From Microthrixaceae bacterium (GTDB taxonomy: Bacteria > Actinomycetota > Acidimicrobiia > Acidimicrobiales > Microtrichaceae): DNA of 64,000 nucleotides. Position numbers and translations under genes: made by a program. Below are positions 34,796 to 43,109 of the stretch, piece by piece (the first letter of the stretch is position 1; every line of letters starts with the position of its first letter). Under the pieces are notes generated by a model. That model did no database searches, was not told where the DNA came from, and saw nothing but the letters and a program-made list of their open reading frames with translations. The stretch is taken from positions 186,001 through 250,000 of the forward strand of contig JAMLGK010000001.1 in assembly GCA_023957995.1 (NCBI GenBank), in the 5' to 3' direction.

Positions 34796-35748
34796 ACCAT
34801 CAGCTCCTCGCCGAGGAGGTTCTCGATCACACGCCGGGCCTCGAGCTGTTCGGGCTGGGCCATCTTCGGTGCGATCTCGTTGAACAGCTCGAGAGCCTGG
34901 TACTCGTCGATTCCCTCGAACTGGGGCAGGAAGAAGGAATAGAAGACCTCGTAGAGGAGTCGTGAGGGACCCACGTCATCCTTCATGCGCCGCACCACGT
35001 AGCGCCGTGCGTCCACGTAGATGGCGGGACCGAGGTCCTTCAGGCGGCGCAGTGCCAGGAGCTCGTTGAGGATCTCACCACCACCGGCGAGCAGCTGGCG
35101 GTAGGCGGTCTCATCGGGCGGACCGACCTCGATGAACGCGAAGCGACGCATCAGTGCGTAGCTCATGTCGAACAGCAGGTTCTTGTCGACCGCATTCATC
35201 GTGGCGATGATGCGCCACGACGACGGCACCCTGATCGGATCGGTGTCCTCGGGCGCCTCCACGCCGTGCGGGACGATGCTCACCGGAATGACCTGACCGG
35301 ATCGACGGTAGGGGAGCACGACCGCGGAGCCCGACAGGACCGTGAACAGCTGTCCGAACGCCCGGTCGAAGTTCGACCGGTTCATCTCGTCCACGACCAA
35401 CCACTTGCCGCTCTGGATCGCCTCGACGAACAGCCCGGGACGGAAGATCAGCCCCTCGGGTGTCGGCTGGAGGCCGCCGATCGTCTCGAAGGTCGTCCAC
35501 TCGGAGGTGGCGGTGGTGGGTTGGTAGCCGGTGCACAACATGGCGTGGCGGCCCAGCTCGGCCGCCAGGTAGGCCAGCGTGGTCTTTCCGGTACCGGGTG
35601 CTCCGGTGAGGATCACGTGCTTGCCGGCGTCCAGCGCGGCAACCAACTGGTCCACGACATGGTCGGGAAACAGCATCCCCCGTGATCGGCTGAGCTCGGA
35701 CAGTTCCTGCGCGGTGAAAGCACTCACATGGGTGACATCGGCACCCAT
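34792..35748 (-). CDS. McrB/MoxR-like AAA+ ATPase
   Basis: A 318-aa single AAA+ domain protein. Walker A is GAPGTGKTT (49-57), Walker B is WLVVDEMNRSNFDRAFGQ with Asp120 and Glu121, and sensor 1 is IIATMNAVDKN with Asn185. An arginine pair (MRRFAF) follows. The DEMNRSNFDRAFG form is typical of the McrB GTPase and MoxR relatives rather than of AAA proteases. There is no N-terminal modified-DNA reader domain: the AAA core starts almost at once. The start at 35748 is an ATG; a GTG at 35736 is possible. It is coupled to the downstream DUF2357-like gene. Confidence 0.75.
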   Translation of the reverse strand: MGADVTHVSAFTAQELSELSRSRGMLFPDHVVDQLVAALDAGKHVILTGAPGTGKTTLAYLAAELGRHAMLCTGYQPTTATSEWTTFETIGGLQPTPEGLIFRPGLFVEAIQSGKWLVVDEMNRSNFDRAFGQLFTVLSGSAVVLPYRRSGQVIPVSIVPHGVEAPEDTDPIRVPSSWRIIATMNAVDKNLLFDMSYALMRRFAFIEVGPPDETAYRQLLAGGGEILNELLALRRLKDLGPAIYVDARRYVVRRMKDDVGPSRLLYEVFYSFFLPQFEGIDEYQALELFNEIAPKMAQPEQLEARRVIENLLGEELMV

Positions 35749-35817
35749 CGGCGGAGACTGAAGTTCAAGCAGAACTCATCGGTTCGAACGGAACTGCTCG
35801 GTTCGGGCACTTCGCGG

Positions 35818-36540
35818 TCAGCGGCGGGTCGGGTGTTGCACCGGGGTGCCACTGGACCGACGCTCGGCGACCTCATCGCACAGGCGCAGGTACACCGGTT
35901 CACCGACGAGGGCCACGATCTCGTCACGCATCGACTCGAGCACCGTCACCTCGCCGCTGAACGCCTCGGGTCCCTCGGTGCACCACCAGTGGAACTCGAA
36001 GCCCCCTTCACCCCAGTCCCTGCGCTTCCAGTCGGTCAGGGTGTAGGTCGTGTGATCGACCTCATCGGTGTGGAAGGTGTAGCGGAGGGGCAACTGCCAG
36101 CAGACCTCCGGTTTGTAGTCGACGTAGCTGTTCCCATCGTCGAGCGCAGCCACGTGCAGGGCACAACCCACACCTCGCTCGAAGTCCCCCCGGTTCAACA
36201 TGATGCAGGCACCGTCGTGGGTGCGCGTCACCCAGTCCTTGTCCTCGTTGCGGTGGATCGCCCCACCGAGGTCGGCCGCCACGCCCCGCAGCTGCCACTG
36301 ATCGTCGGAGAGCTCCTCGATGGCCGCAGCCACGCGCTTGCGGTCGGCCTTGTCGCCGAAGTGGGCACCGTGGGAACAACAGCCGTGACCCAGCTCGGTG
36401 GTGTCCTCCTCGTGTACGCCCTTGCATCCGGCGCCGAAGATACAGTTCCAGTTGCTGAGCAGGAACGTCAGATCGAACAGGTACGTCTCACCATCGTGTT
36501 CGAAGGACAGCCAGTCGCGGCCCGCTTGGTCCGGATGCAC
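35818..36540 (-). CDS. Cysteine-cluster protein (YkgJ/DUF3109-like)
   Basis: A 240-aa soluble protein with eight well-placed cysteines: CIFGAGC (33-39), GCCSHGAHF (53-61), GACIMLNR (C112), GCALH (C126) and KPEVCWQLP (C147). The set resembles the zinc- or iron-chelating YkgJ-type cluster and conserved actinobacterial proteins of unknown function. The likely metal is Fe-S or Zn. Its GTG start at 36540 is backed by a -10 element exactly six bases upstream. It lies 69 bases upstream of the McrB-like gene on the same strand, so co-transcription is possible but not shown. Confidence 0.7.
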   Translation of the reverse strand: MHPDQAGRDWLSFEHDGETYLFDLTFLLSNWNCIFGAGCKGVHEEDTTELGHGCCSHGAHFGDKADRKRVAAAIEELSDDQWQLRGVAADLGGAIHRNEDKDWVTRTHDGACIMLNRGDFERGVGCALHVAALDDGNSYVDYKPEVCWQLPLRYTFHTDEVDHTTYTLTDWKRRDWGEGGFEFHWWCTEGPEAFSGEVTVLESMRDEIVALVGEPVYLRLCDEVAERRSSGTPVQHPTRR

Positions 36541-36546
36541 CCGGCA

Positions 36547-36552
36547 ACACTA
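36547..36552 (-). promoter_or_regulatory. -10 element, leaderless promoter of the cysteine-cluster gene
   Basis: The minus strand reads TAGTGT, six bases (TGCCGG), then the GTG at 36540. Confidence 0.5.
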
Positions 36553-36596
36553 CAGAGCGGTGCCGGGCCCATCGACCGCCACCCGGAGGGAACCAG

Positions 36597-36800
36597 ATGT
36601 CAGGCGAATTCGACGACGTACGCGGTCGGCTGGAAGCCATCTCCGAGGAGCTCACCGATCTGGCGATCGCCCGCCTGCGGGACTCCATCGATGCCGGTGG
36701 CCACGAACTCCCGGTGGACGAGAAGCGGTTGACCCGCGCCCGTCGAGCGGTCGACAAGGCCGTGCACCTGCTCTCCGAACCCGACGACGGTTTCATCTGA
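36597..36800 (+). CDS. Small helical protein of unknown function
   Basis: A 67-aa charged protein predicted to be two helices: MSGEFDDVRGRLEAISEELTDL, then EKRLTRARRAVDKAVHLLSEPDDGF. It looks like the small conserved proteins common in actinobacteria, with no function I can name. GGAGGG six bases upstream of the ATG gives a strong ribosome site, so this is very likely a real gene despite its size. Confidence 0.65.
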   Translation: MSGEFDDVRGRLEAISEELTDLAIARLRDSIDAGGHELPVDEKRLTRARRAVDKAVHLLSEPDDGFI

Positions 36801-36838
36801 GCACGTCGGGGTACCGCCGATTCGGGGTCCCGGGCTGA

Positions 36839-36844
36839 GATACT
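36839..36844 (+). promoter_or_regulatory. -10 element upstream of the sigma-like gene
   Basis: GATACT, then six bases (GGTCCC), then the ATG at 36851. Spacing matches the other leaderless promoters here, though the first base departs from TANNNT. Confidence 0.4.
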
Positions 36845-36850
36845 GGTCCC

Positions 36851-37489
36851 ATGGCGGTGCAGGATGTGACGATTCCGGATACGGACCCGGACACCGACGG
36901 GCCGGTCCCTGCCAGCACCGACCGCACAACGCCCGGTGCACGCACCGAGCGGAGGCGCGAGTCGGTCGAGTCGCTCGTGCAACGCAGCCTCGAGCCCGCG
37001 TTCGGACTCTGTGTGCGGGCGTTCGACCCGATCGGCACCAGCCCCGAGTGGAGGGAACGCGCCCGGCGAATCGTCATGGCGGCCACAGCCAGAGCCGCCG
37101 TTCGTTCGAAGGGACGGTCTGCCGACGACGACACCGTGCGCGACCTGATGGCGCGGGTCGCCGAGACCTCGCTGGACGAACTCATGGACCACCCCGGTTC
37201 GGCCCCACCACCCGACGATGTGGATCTGGAGAAGCTTCTCCCCGACGGCTTTCCGATGGCGGACATGGCACCCGGTGGCAACCTGCCCTACGTGGTCCTC
37301 CAGGACGCGGTGGCTGCAGCTCGCCGCATCGACCGCCGCGTGGCCTTCGTGGTGCTCGCAGCGGGCGTGCCGGCACGCGGGGCAGCGGTGCTCCTCGGCG
37401 TGCCCGAAGCCGCGGTCCGGGCCTCCCTGGAACGGATAGCGGGTCGGCTCGCGGACATCCACGGAACCAGCGACGCAGCGGACCAGTGA
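36851..37489 (+). CDS. Divergent sigma-factor-like protein
   Basis: A 212-aa protein. The N-terminus is Asp/Pro-rich. A helical middle (RESVESLVQRSLEPAF) follows, and the C-terminus reads IDRRVAFVVLAAGVPARGAAVLLGVPEAAVRASLERIAGRL. That last stretch has the shape of a sigma region 4 helix-turn-helix (a hydrophobic helix, Gly-turn, LGV, then VRASLERI). Region 2 is not clear, so this is a degenerate or distant sigma-like regulator at best. It is joined by TGATG to a membrane-anchored Thr/Pro-rich protein that could hold it at the membrane. Confidence 0.5.
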   Translation: MAVQDVTIPDTDPDTDGPVPASTDRTTPGARTERRRESVESLVQRSLEPAFGLCVRAFDPIGTSPEWRERARRIVMAATARAAVRSKGRSADDDTVRDLMARVAETSLDELMDHPGSAPPPDDVDLEKLLPDGFPMADMAPGGNLPYVVLQDAVAAARRIDRRVAFVVLAAGVPARGAAVLLGVPEAAVRASLERIAGRLADIHGTSDAADQ

Positions 37490-38553
37490 TGCCGGGCAAC
37501 GACGGGGTCGATCCCGAGTTCGATGCGGTGCTCGACTCGCTGGCGGTGTCCGGACCGGATGCGGCTTCGGTGACCGACTACGCCATGGGTGTGTTGGCCT
37601 CACGCGCACGGCATCAACGACTCCTCGGCGCGGGAGCTGCGGTCGTGGTGCTCCTGGGCGGTAGCGGTCTGCTGGCCCTCTCGGGCGGTGAGGATCCCGA
37701 CGAAGTGGTGGCGACCGGTTCCTCCACGACCACCAGCGAACCCGAACGATCCGACGTGGCGGCGGACACGACGGTCACCTCGGCGGCACCCACCACGGTG
37801 TCGGTCCCGGTCACCACCGCGGTTCCCCTCACCCTGCCGCCCGGGCCCACCTCCACCGCGACGCTGCCGCCGCCGAGTGTGGCTCCCACCACGCGACCGA
37901 CCAGCACCACCACACCACCGGACCAACCGGGCAGCGGTTCCCTGGTGCTGACTCCGGGAGCGGCCGGTGAAGCGATAGAGGTGCGCTTCGACTGGAGTGA
38001 CCCCGATGGCCCGGGGACACCGCCGGTCGTCACCGTGTCCACCGACGAACCCGGTGCCGCAGCCGCCCAGGGCGCGGCCGGTCCCGGCGGTTCGTGCACG
38101 GGCGGTCCCGGTTCCAACGTGTCGCTGCGTGACTCGGTGCAGTTCGCCAGTACGGGCACCCGCGTCGTGACTGTGACCGTGGCCCATTGCTCCGCACCAC
38201 CGCAGGTCTTCTCCGGCAGCGTCGAGATCTCCGCACCCACCTTCGAGGGCGGACCGGGCCGGGCCGTGATGGCCGAGTTGCCACAACTGATCGAATCGAA
38301 ACCGCTGTGGACGCTCACCGGGGACGACGGAACCTCCTACCCGCTCGAACCGGCCGACCCCGACATCACCCATCCGATCTCCAGCGACGGCGCCTTCTCA
38401 CTCACCGGAGTGGTGGTGGTCGTGCCCGCGGACGTGACAGGAGTCCTCACGTACCGTCCCGACGGTGCCGGTGGGAGCGCCTATTCGGGCCTGCTGGGAC
38501 CGCCCGCCCAGGGCGGTCCGGCATCACACGTGAGGCTGACGCCCGAGGGCTGA
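37489..38553 (+). CDS. Membrane-anchored Thr/Pro-rich protein, possible anti-sigma factor
   Basis: A 354-aa protein. A short cytoplasmic N-terminus (about 44 residues) is followed by one membrane helix (45-65, LLGAGAAVVVLLGGSGLLAL). A Thr/Pro/Ser-rich external spacer spans about 74-148. A beta-rich extracellular domain has cysteines in GGSCTGG and VAHCSAPP that could pair. One helix with a small cytoplasmic head, next to a sigma-like gene, is the classic anti-sigma layout, but no anti-sigma motif such as a zinc-binding HxxxCxxC is visible. It could equally be a surface sensor. Confidence 0.6.
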   Translation: MPGNDGVDPEFDAVLDSLAVSGPDAASVTDYAMGVLASRARHQRLLGAGAAVVVLLGGSGLLALSGGEDPDEVVATGSSTTTSEPERSDVAADTTVTSAAPTTVSVPVTTAVPLTLPPGPTSTATLPPPSVAPTTRPTSTTTPPDQPGSGSLVLTPGAAGEAIEVRFDWSDPDGPGTPPVVTVSTDEPGAAAAQGAAGPGGSCTGGPGSNVSLRDSVQFASTGTRVVTVTVAHCSAPPQVFSGSVEISAPTFEGGPGRAVMAELPQLIESKPLWTLTGDDGTSYPLEPADPDITHPISSDGAFSLTGVVVVVPADVTGVLTYRPDGAGGSAYSGLLGPPAQGGPASHVRLTPEG

Positions 38554-38569
38554 CGGGGTCGCGGAGTCC

Positions 38570-40999
38570 TCAGGTGGTGGCACCGGCGAGGTCCACCCGG
38601 CCGTAGGCGGTGGTCCGCTGCACCAGTCGGCGACCCATGGGCTCGACCAGTTGGGCGAACTCCGCCGGTCCCACCCCGGTGCCGTGCTCTGCCCCGGCCG
38701 CACGCGAGATGTTCTCGTCGATGAGCGTGCCCCCCAGGTCGTCCGCACCCGCGTTGAGGAGTTGCTCCACCCCCGAGAGTCCGATCTTCACCCAGGATCC
38801 CTGGATGTGATCTATCGAACCCTCGTAGACGATCCGGGCGATCGCATGCATCAGCACCACCTCGCGGAACGTGGGACCCCTGCGGGAGCGACGTTGGAGG
38901 TAGATGGGAGAGGCCATGTGGACGAACGGGAGTCCGACGAACTCGGTGAACCCGCCGGTCTCGCGCTGGAGGTCACGGGTGACCAGCAGATGCCGGGCCC
39001 AGCTGTGGGGCTGCTCGATCGAACCGAACATGATCGTGACATTCGAGGTGAGCCCCACCTCATGGGCGGCCCGGTGCGCCTCCAGCCACTGCTCGGTGTT
39101 GATCTTGTCCGGGCACAGGATGGCCCTCACCTCGTCGTCGAGGATCTCCGCCGCGGTGCCGGGCAGCGAACGCAGCCCGGCCTCGGAGAGTCGGCGCAGG
39201 TAGCTGTCGAGGGGTTCGTCGAGCCGTCGGGCCCCCTCGGTCACCTCCAGCGCGGTGAAACCGTGGATGTGTATGCCTGGTGCAGCCTCGGCCACCGCCC
39301 TGGTCACGTCCACGTAGTAGTTGCCGTCGAAGTTGGGATGTATCCCACCCTGGAGGCAGACCTCGGTGGCGCCCAGGGCCTGCGCCTCAGCGGCACGCTC
39401 TGCGATGTCCTCGAGGGTCAGCAGGTACGGCTTGCCTCGGAGGTTGAGGCTCAGCGGCCCCTTGGAGAACCCGCAGAACTTGCACTTGAAGGTGCAGACG
39501 TTGGTGTAGTTGATGTTGCGGTTGGAGACCCAGGTGACCTCGTCGCCGACGACCCTGGCACGGATCTCGTCCGCCAGCGCCGCCACCTCGCGAACCTCTG
39601 GGCCGCGAGCCGAGAACAGGGTGACGATCTCGTCCTGGCCGAGCTCCTGGCCCGAGCGGATCCCGTCGAGCACCTCCACGACCGGACCGCGTCGTTGGCG
39701 GGGTGGCCGGACGCTGAGTGCAGCGGGGGCCGAAACCAACGACGGTGGCTCCACGGGGGAGCCCGAATACCACTGCGACGAGCGGTGTCCGATCAGCGAC
39801 ACCTCGGCGCCGTCACCGACGTCGCCGGCCTGGCGGGCGGCCGTGCGCTCGGGAAACACCGATCCCGGGTCGTCACGGGCGAGACCCTCGGAGTCGGATC
39901 GGTCCATGACCGCGAAGTGGATCGACGGGTCGATCCAGCGCTGCGGGTCGGTCACGTACTCCGGGTAGGCCGTGAGCCTGGGAGCCAGGGTGAAGCCCGC
40001 CGCCTCGGTCTCGGTGCGCAACACCTCCAGTGCGGGCCAGGGGCGTTCCGGGTTGACGTGATCTGCGGTGACCGGTGAGACGCCGCCCCAGTCGTCGATG
40101 CCCGCGGCGATCAACGGTGCCAGGTCATCGCTCAGGTTCGGCGGTGCCTGCAGGTGCACCTCCGCGGGCAGGATCAGGCGGGCGAGTCGGATCGCGTCGA
40201 GGAAGTCCTCGGTGGGGCAGGGCTCCTCGTGGGCCATCGCAGTGGCCGGCTTGGGCAGGAAGTTCTGCACGATCACCTCCTGCACGTGCCCGTGCCGGCG
40301 GTGCGACTCGGCGATGGCGCCGAGAGCCTCGGCACGGTCGCGGCGGGACTCGCCGATTCCCACCAGGATTCCGGTGGTGAAGGGGATACCCAGTCGGCCC
40401 GCCGCCTCCAGGGTGTGGAGTCGCCGTGCAGGAAGCTTGTCGGGCGCGCCACGATGGCACTCCAGGTCATCCCGCAGGCTCTCGAGCATCATCCCCTGGG
40501 AGGGTGCGACCTCCCGGAGTGCTGCGAGTTCCGCTTCCGGCAGCGCGCCGGCGTTGGCGTGGGGGAGCAGCCCCGTCTCCGCCAGAACCCGCCCCGCCAC
40601 GTGGACCAGGTACTCCACGGTGGATCCGAAGCCGCGCTCCGAGAGCCACTCGCGCGCCACGTCGTAGCGTTCCTCGGGAGCCTCGCCGAGGGTGAACAGA
40701 GCTTCGTGGCACCCCGCACGAGCCCCCTTGCGGGCCACCTCGAGCACCTCGTCGGGTTCCATGAAGGGCGCCGCGGTCCTCGCCGGTGGTTGAGCGAACG
40801 TGCAGTAACCGCACCGGTCGCGGCACAGCACCGTGAGCGGTATGAACACCTTGGGTGAATAGGTGATCCTCGAACCGTGGGCCAGGTCGCGCGCCGCCGC
40901 AGCAGCCGGGCCGAGCTGAGCGGTTGGCATCGCGAGGGCCTCATCGACCCCGAGCCCACCCGTCGGAGGGGCTCCGTGACCACCCACGGGCGGGGTCAC
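38570..40999 (-). CDS. fbiC: Bifunctional FO synthase (CofG-CofH fusion)
   Basis: An 809-aa protein that makes the deazaflavin FO, precursor of coenzyme F420, from tyrosine and a ribitylaminopyrimidine. It has two radical-SAM domains. The N-terminal CofG half has CRDRCGYC (Cys59, Cys63, Cys66). The C-terminal CofH half has CTFKCKFC (Cys502, Cys506, Cys509). Both CxxxCxxC sites bind 4Fe-4S clusters and SAM. The linker is about 60 residues. Length and order match actinobacterial FbiC. The ATG at 40999 overlaps the transketolase stop by four bases. Its presence implies F420-dependent redox in this organism. Confidence 0.95.
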   Translation of the reverse strand: MTPPVGGHGAPPTGGLGVDEALAMPTAQLGPAAAAARDLAHGSRITYSPKVFIPLTVLCRDRCGYCTFAQPPARTAAPFMEPDEVLEVARKGARAGCHEALFTLGEAPEERYDVAREWLSERGFGSTVEYLVHVAGRVLAETGLLPHANAGALPEAELAALREVAPSQGMMLESLRDDLECHRGAPDKLPARRLHTLEAAGRLGIPFTTGILVGIGESRRDRAEALGAIAESHRRHGHVQEVIVQNFLPKPATAMAHEEPCPTEDFLDAIRLARLILPAEVHLQAPPNLSDDLAPLIAAGIDDWGGVSPVTADHVNPERPWPALEVLRTETEAAGFTLAPRLTAYPEYVTDPQRWIDPSIHFAVMDRSDSEGLARDDPGSVFPERTAARQAGDVGDGAEVSLIGHRSSQWYSGSPVEPPSLVSAPAALSVRPPRQRRGPVVEVLDGIRSGQELGQDEIVTLFSARGPEVREVAALADEIRARVVGDEVTWVSNRNINYTNVCTFKCKFCGFSKGPLSLNLRGKPYLLTLEDIAERAAEAQALGATEVCLQGGIHPNFDGNYYVDVTRAVAEAAPGIHIHGFTALEVTEGARRLDEPLDSYLRRLSEAGLRSLPGTAAEILDDEVRAILCPDKINTEQWLEAHRAAHEVGLTSNVTIMFGSIEQPHSWARHLLVTRDLQRETGGFTEFVGLPFVHMASPIYLQRRSRRGPTFREVVLMHAIARIVYEGSIDHIQGSWVKIGLSGVEQLLNAGADDLGGTLIDENISRAAGAEHGTGVGPAEFAQLVEPMGRRLVQRTTAYGRVDLAGATT

Positions 41000-42984
41000 G
41001 ACAGCAGGTTCCGGGCAGCCGCGGCGACCGCCTCAGCGGTGATCCCCAGCTCGGCCATCACCTTCGACCCCGGAGCCGAAGCACCGAAGCGGTCGATGCC
41101 GACGCTCGCGTCGGCCCAGCGCTGCCAGCCCGAGGTGACGCCGGCCTCCACCGACACCACCGGTACACCGTCGGGGAACACGCTCTTGCGGTAGGCGGGT
41201 TCCTGGGCCTCGAATGCCTCCCAGCAGGGCATCGAGACCACCGAGACAGCGGTGCCCGAGGAGCGCAACTCCTCGGCCGCCTCCACCGCCACTGCAACCT
41301 CGGTACCGGTGCCCACCAACACGACCTGGGGGCTGTCCGCAGCGTCGAGGACGTACGCCCCCCGGGCCACACCCTCGAGCGCAAGGGACTCGGATCCAGC
41401 GAGCGTCGGGGTCGACTGGCGGCTGGTGATCAGCGCGATTGGTCCGTTGCCCTCCACGGCCAGCTTCCAGGCACCCGCCACCTCGTTGCCGTCTGCCGGA
41501 CGGATCACCGTGAGACCGGGGATCAGGCGCAACGACATGACCTGTTCCACCGGCTGGTGGGTCGGGCCGTCCTCACCGACGCCCACCGAGTCGTGGCTCC
41601 ACACGAAGACGCACTTGGCGCCCGAGAGAGCGGCCAGGCGCACCGCCGGGCGCATGTAGTCGGAGAAGACCAGGAAGGTGCCCGAGATCGGCAACACACC
41701 ACCGTGCAGCGCTGCGCCGACCAGCGCCGAGCCCATGGCGTGTTCCCGGATTCCGTAGTGGACCTGGCGGCCACCGGGGGAGTCGGGCTGCAGGGCCTCG
41801 GTGTCGTCGAGCCGGGTGCCGGTGTTGCCCGTGAGGTCGGCCGATCCACCCAGCACGCCTGGCACCAGCGGATCGAGTGCGTTGAGGACCTTCTGGTTGG
41901 CGGCGCGCGTGGCGGGGGAGTCGTCGGGGCCGAAGCTGGGCAGGGCGTCTGCCCAGTCCGCGCCCAGAGGCCGCGCGGCCAGGGTGGCATCCCACTCCGC
42001 CGATCGACCCGAGAGGGCCGCCGCGCTGCGCTGTTCCCAGTCGATCCTGGCGACCGAACCACGTGATCCTGCGGCCCGGTAGTACTCCAGCACCTCGTCG
42101 GGCACCCAGAAGGGCTCGTCGGGTATGCCCATCACGGCCTTGGTGGCACTGATGTCGGCCTCGTCGAAGGCGAGACCGTGGGCTGCCGGGTCGTCGGTGT
42201 GATCGGGTGAGGGGAACCCGATGTGGCTACGGATGACCACCAGGCTGGGACGCTCCTCGTGCTCGCGAGCGGCGATCAGAGCCGACTCGAGAGCATCGAG
42301 ATCCTCGGCCGACTCACCCAGGTCCTGGACATGCCACCCATAGGCCTCGAATCGCTTCACCACATCGTCGTTGAGCGCGAGGTCGGTCGGGCCGTCGATG
42401 GAGATGTGGTTCTGGTCGTAGACGTAGACCAGCCGACCGAGACGCAGGTGCCCCGCCAGTGAGGCGGCCTCGTGCGAGACGCCTTCCTCGAGGTCTCCGT
42501 CGGAGACGATCGCGTAGATGTGGTGGTCGCAGACGTCCTCGCCGAACCGCTCGCGCAGCGACTGCTCGGCCAGCGCCATTCCCACGCCGTTCGCGAACCC
42601 CTGACCCAACGGGCCGGTGGTCACCTCCACACCCACGGTGTGGCCGTGCTCGGGGTGCCCCGGGGTCAGGGAGTCCCACTGACGGAAGTCGCGCAGATCG
42701 TCCAGGGTGAGGCCGTAGCCGGTCAGGTACAACATGGCGTACTGCAGGATCGAGGCATGGCCACAGCTCAGGATGAACCGGTCCCGGTCCGCCCAGTGCG
42801 GGGCGGCCGCGTCGTAGCGCATGATCCGGGTGAAGAGCACATGGGCCAGTGGAGCCAACGCCATGGCGGTTCCCTGGTGACCGGAGTTGGCCGCCCTGGG
42901 AGCATCCATGGACAGGCCACGAATGACATCGATCCCCAACGCCTCGATGTCGGTAGACGGCGGGGTGGTCTCGGAATTGTTCAT
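40996..42984 (-). CDS. tkt: Transketolase
   Basis: A 662-aa thiamine-diphosphate enzyme moving two-carbon units in the pentose phosphate pathway. Visible blocks are NSGHQGTAMALAPLAHVLF, SCGHASILQYAMLYLTGY, EVTTGPLGQGFANGVGMA, the diphosphate-binding SDGDLEEGVSHEAASLAGH, and the C-terminal FGASAPGSKVMAELG. Two signatures differ from the standard form: SGHQG for SGHPG and SDGDLEEG for GDGCLMEG. All catalytic histidine positions I can recognise remain. The ATG at 42984 is preferred over an upstream in-frame ATG at 43044 that adds 20 low-complexity residues. It is coupled to fbiC. Confidence 0.92.
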   Translation of the reverse strand: MNNSETTPPSTDIEALGIDVIRGLSMDAPRAANSGHQGTAMALAPLAHVLFTRIMRYDAAAPHWADRDRFILSCGHASILQYAMLYLTGYGLTLDDLRDFRQWDSLTPGHPEHGHTVGVEVTTGPLGQGFANGVGMALAEQSLRERFGEDVCDHHIYAIVSDGDLEEGVSHEAASLAGHLRLGRLVYVYDQNHISIDGPTDLALNDDVVKRFEAYGWHVQDLGESAEDLDALESALIAAREHEERPSLVVIRSHIGFPSPDHTDDPAAHGLAFDEADISATKAVMGIPDEPFWVPDEVLEYYRAAGSRGSVARIDWEQRSAAALSGRSAEWDATLAARPLGADWADALPSFGPDDSPATRAANQKVLNALDPLVPGVLGGSADLTGNTGTRLDDTEALQPDSPGGRQVHYGIREHAMGSALVGAALHGGVLPISGTFLVFSDYMRPAVRLAALSGAKCVFVWSHDSVGVGEDGPTHQPVEQVMSLRLIPGLTVIRPADGNEVAGAWKLAVEGNGPIALITSRQSTPTLAGSESLALEGVARGAYVLDAADSPQVVLVGTGTEVAVAVEAAEELRSSGTAVSVVSMPCWEAFEAQEPAYRKSVFPDGVPVVSVEAGVTSGWQRWADASVGIDRFGASAPGSKVMAELGITAEAVAAAARNLLS

Positions 42985-43109
42985 CGGTTCAGACTCCAAA
43001 CGTGCCACGGCCAAGGGGGCTGCTCCGGAGGTCGGCGCAGCCACCCGGGCATGCTACCGATCACGACGCCCCGGCTCCGCCGCCCGAGCGCTCGGAGGTG
43101 ATGGTGGCT

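Noticed and set aside
33989..35748. Complete McrBC restriction system
   Set aside because: No DNA-reader domain and no nuclease motif; the neighbours are not defence genes.
42985..43044. Longer transketolase N-terminus from 43044
   Set aside because: The extra 20 residues are Ala/Pro/Ser-rich and do not resemble transketolase, whereas MNNSETTPP directly precedes the domain.
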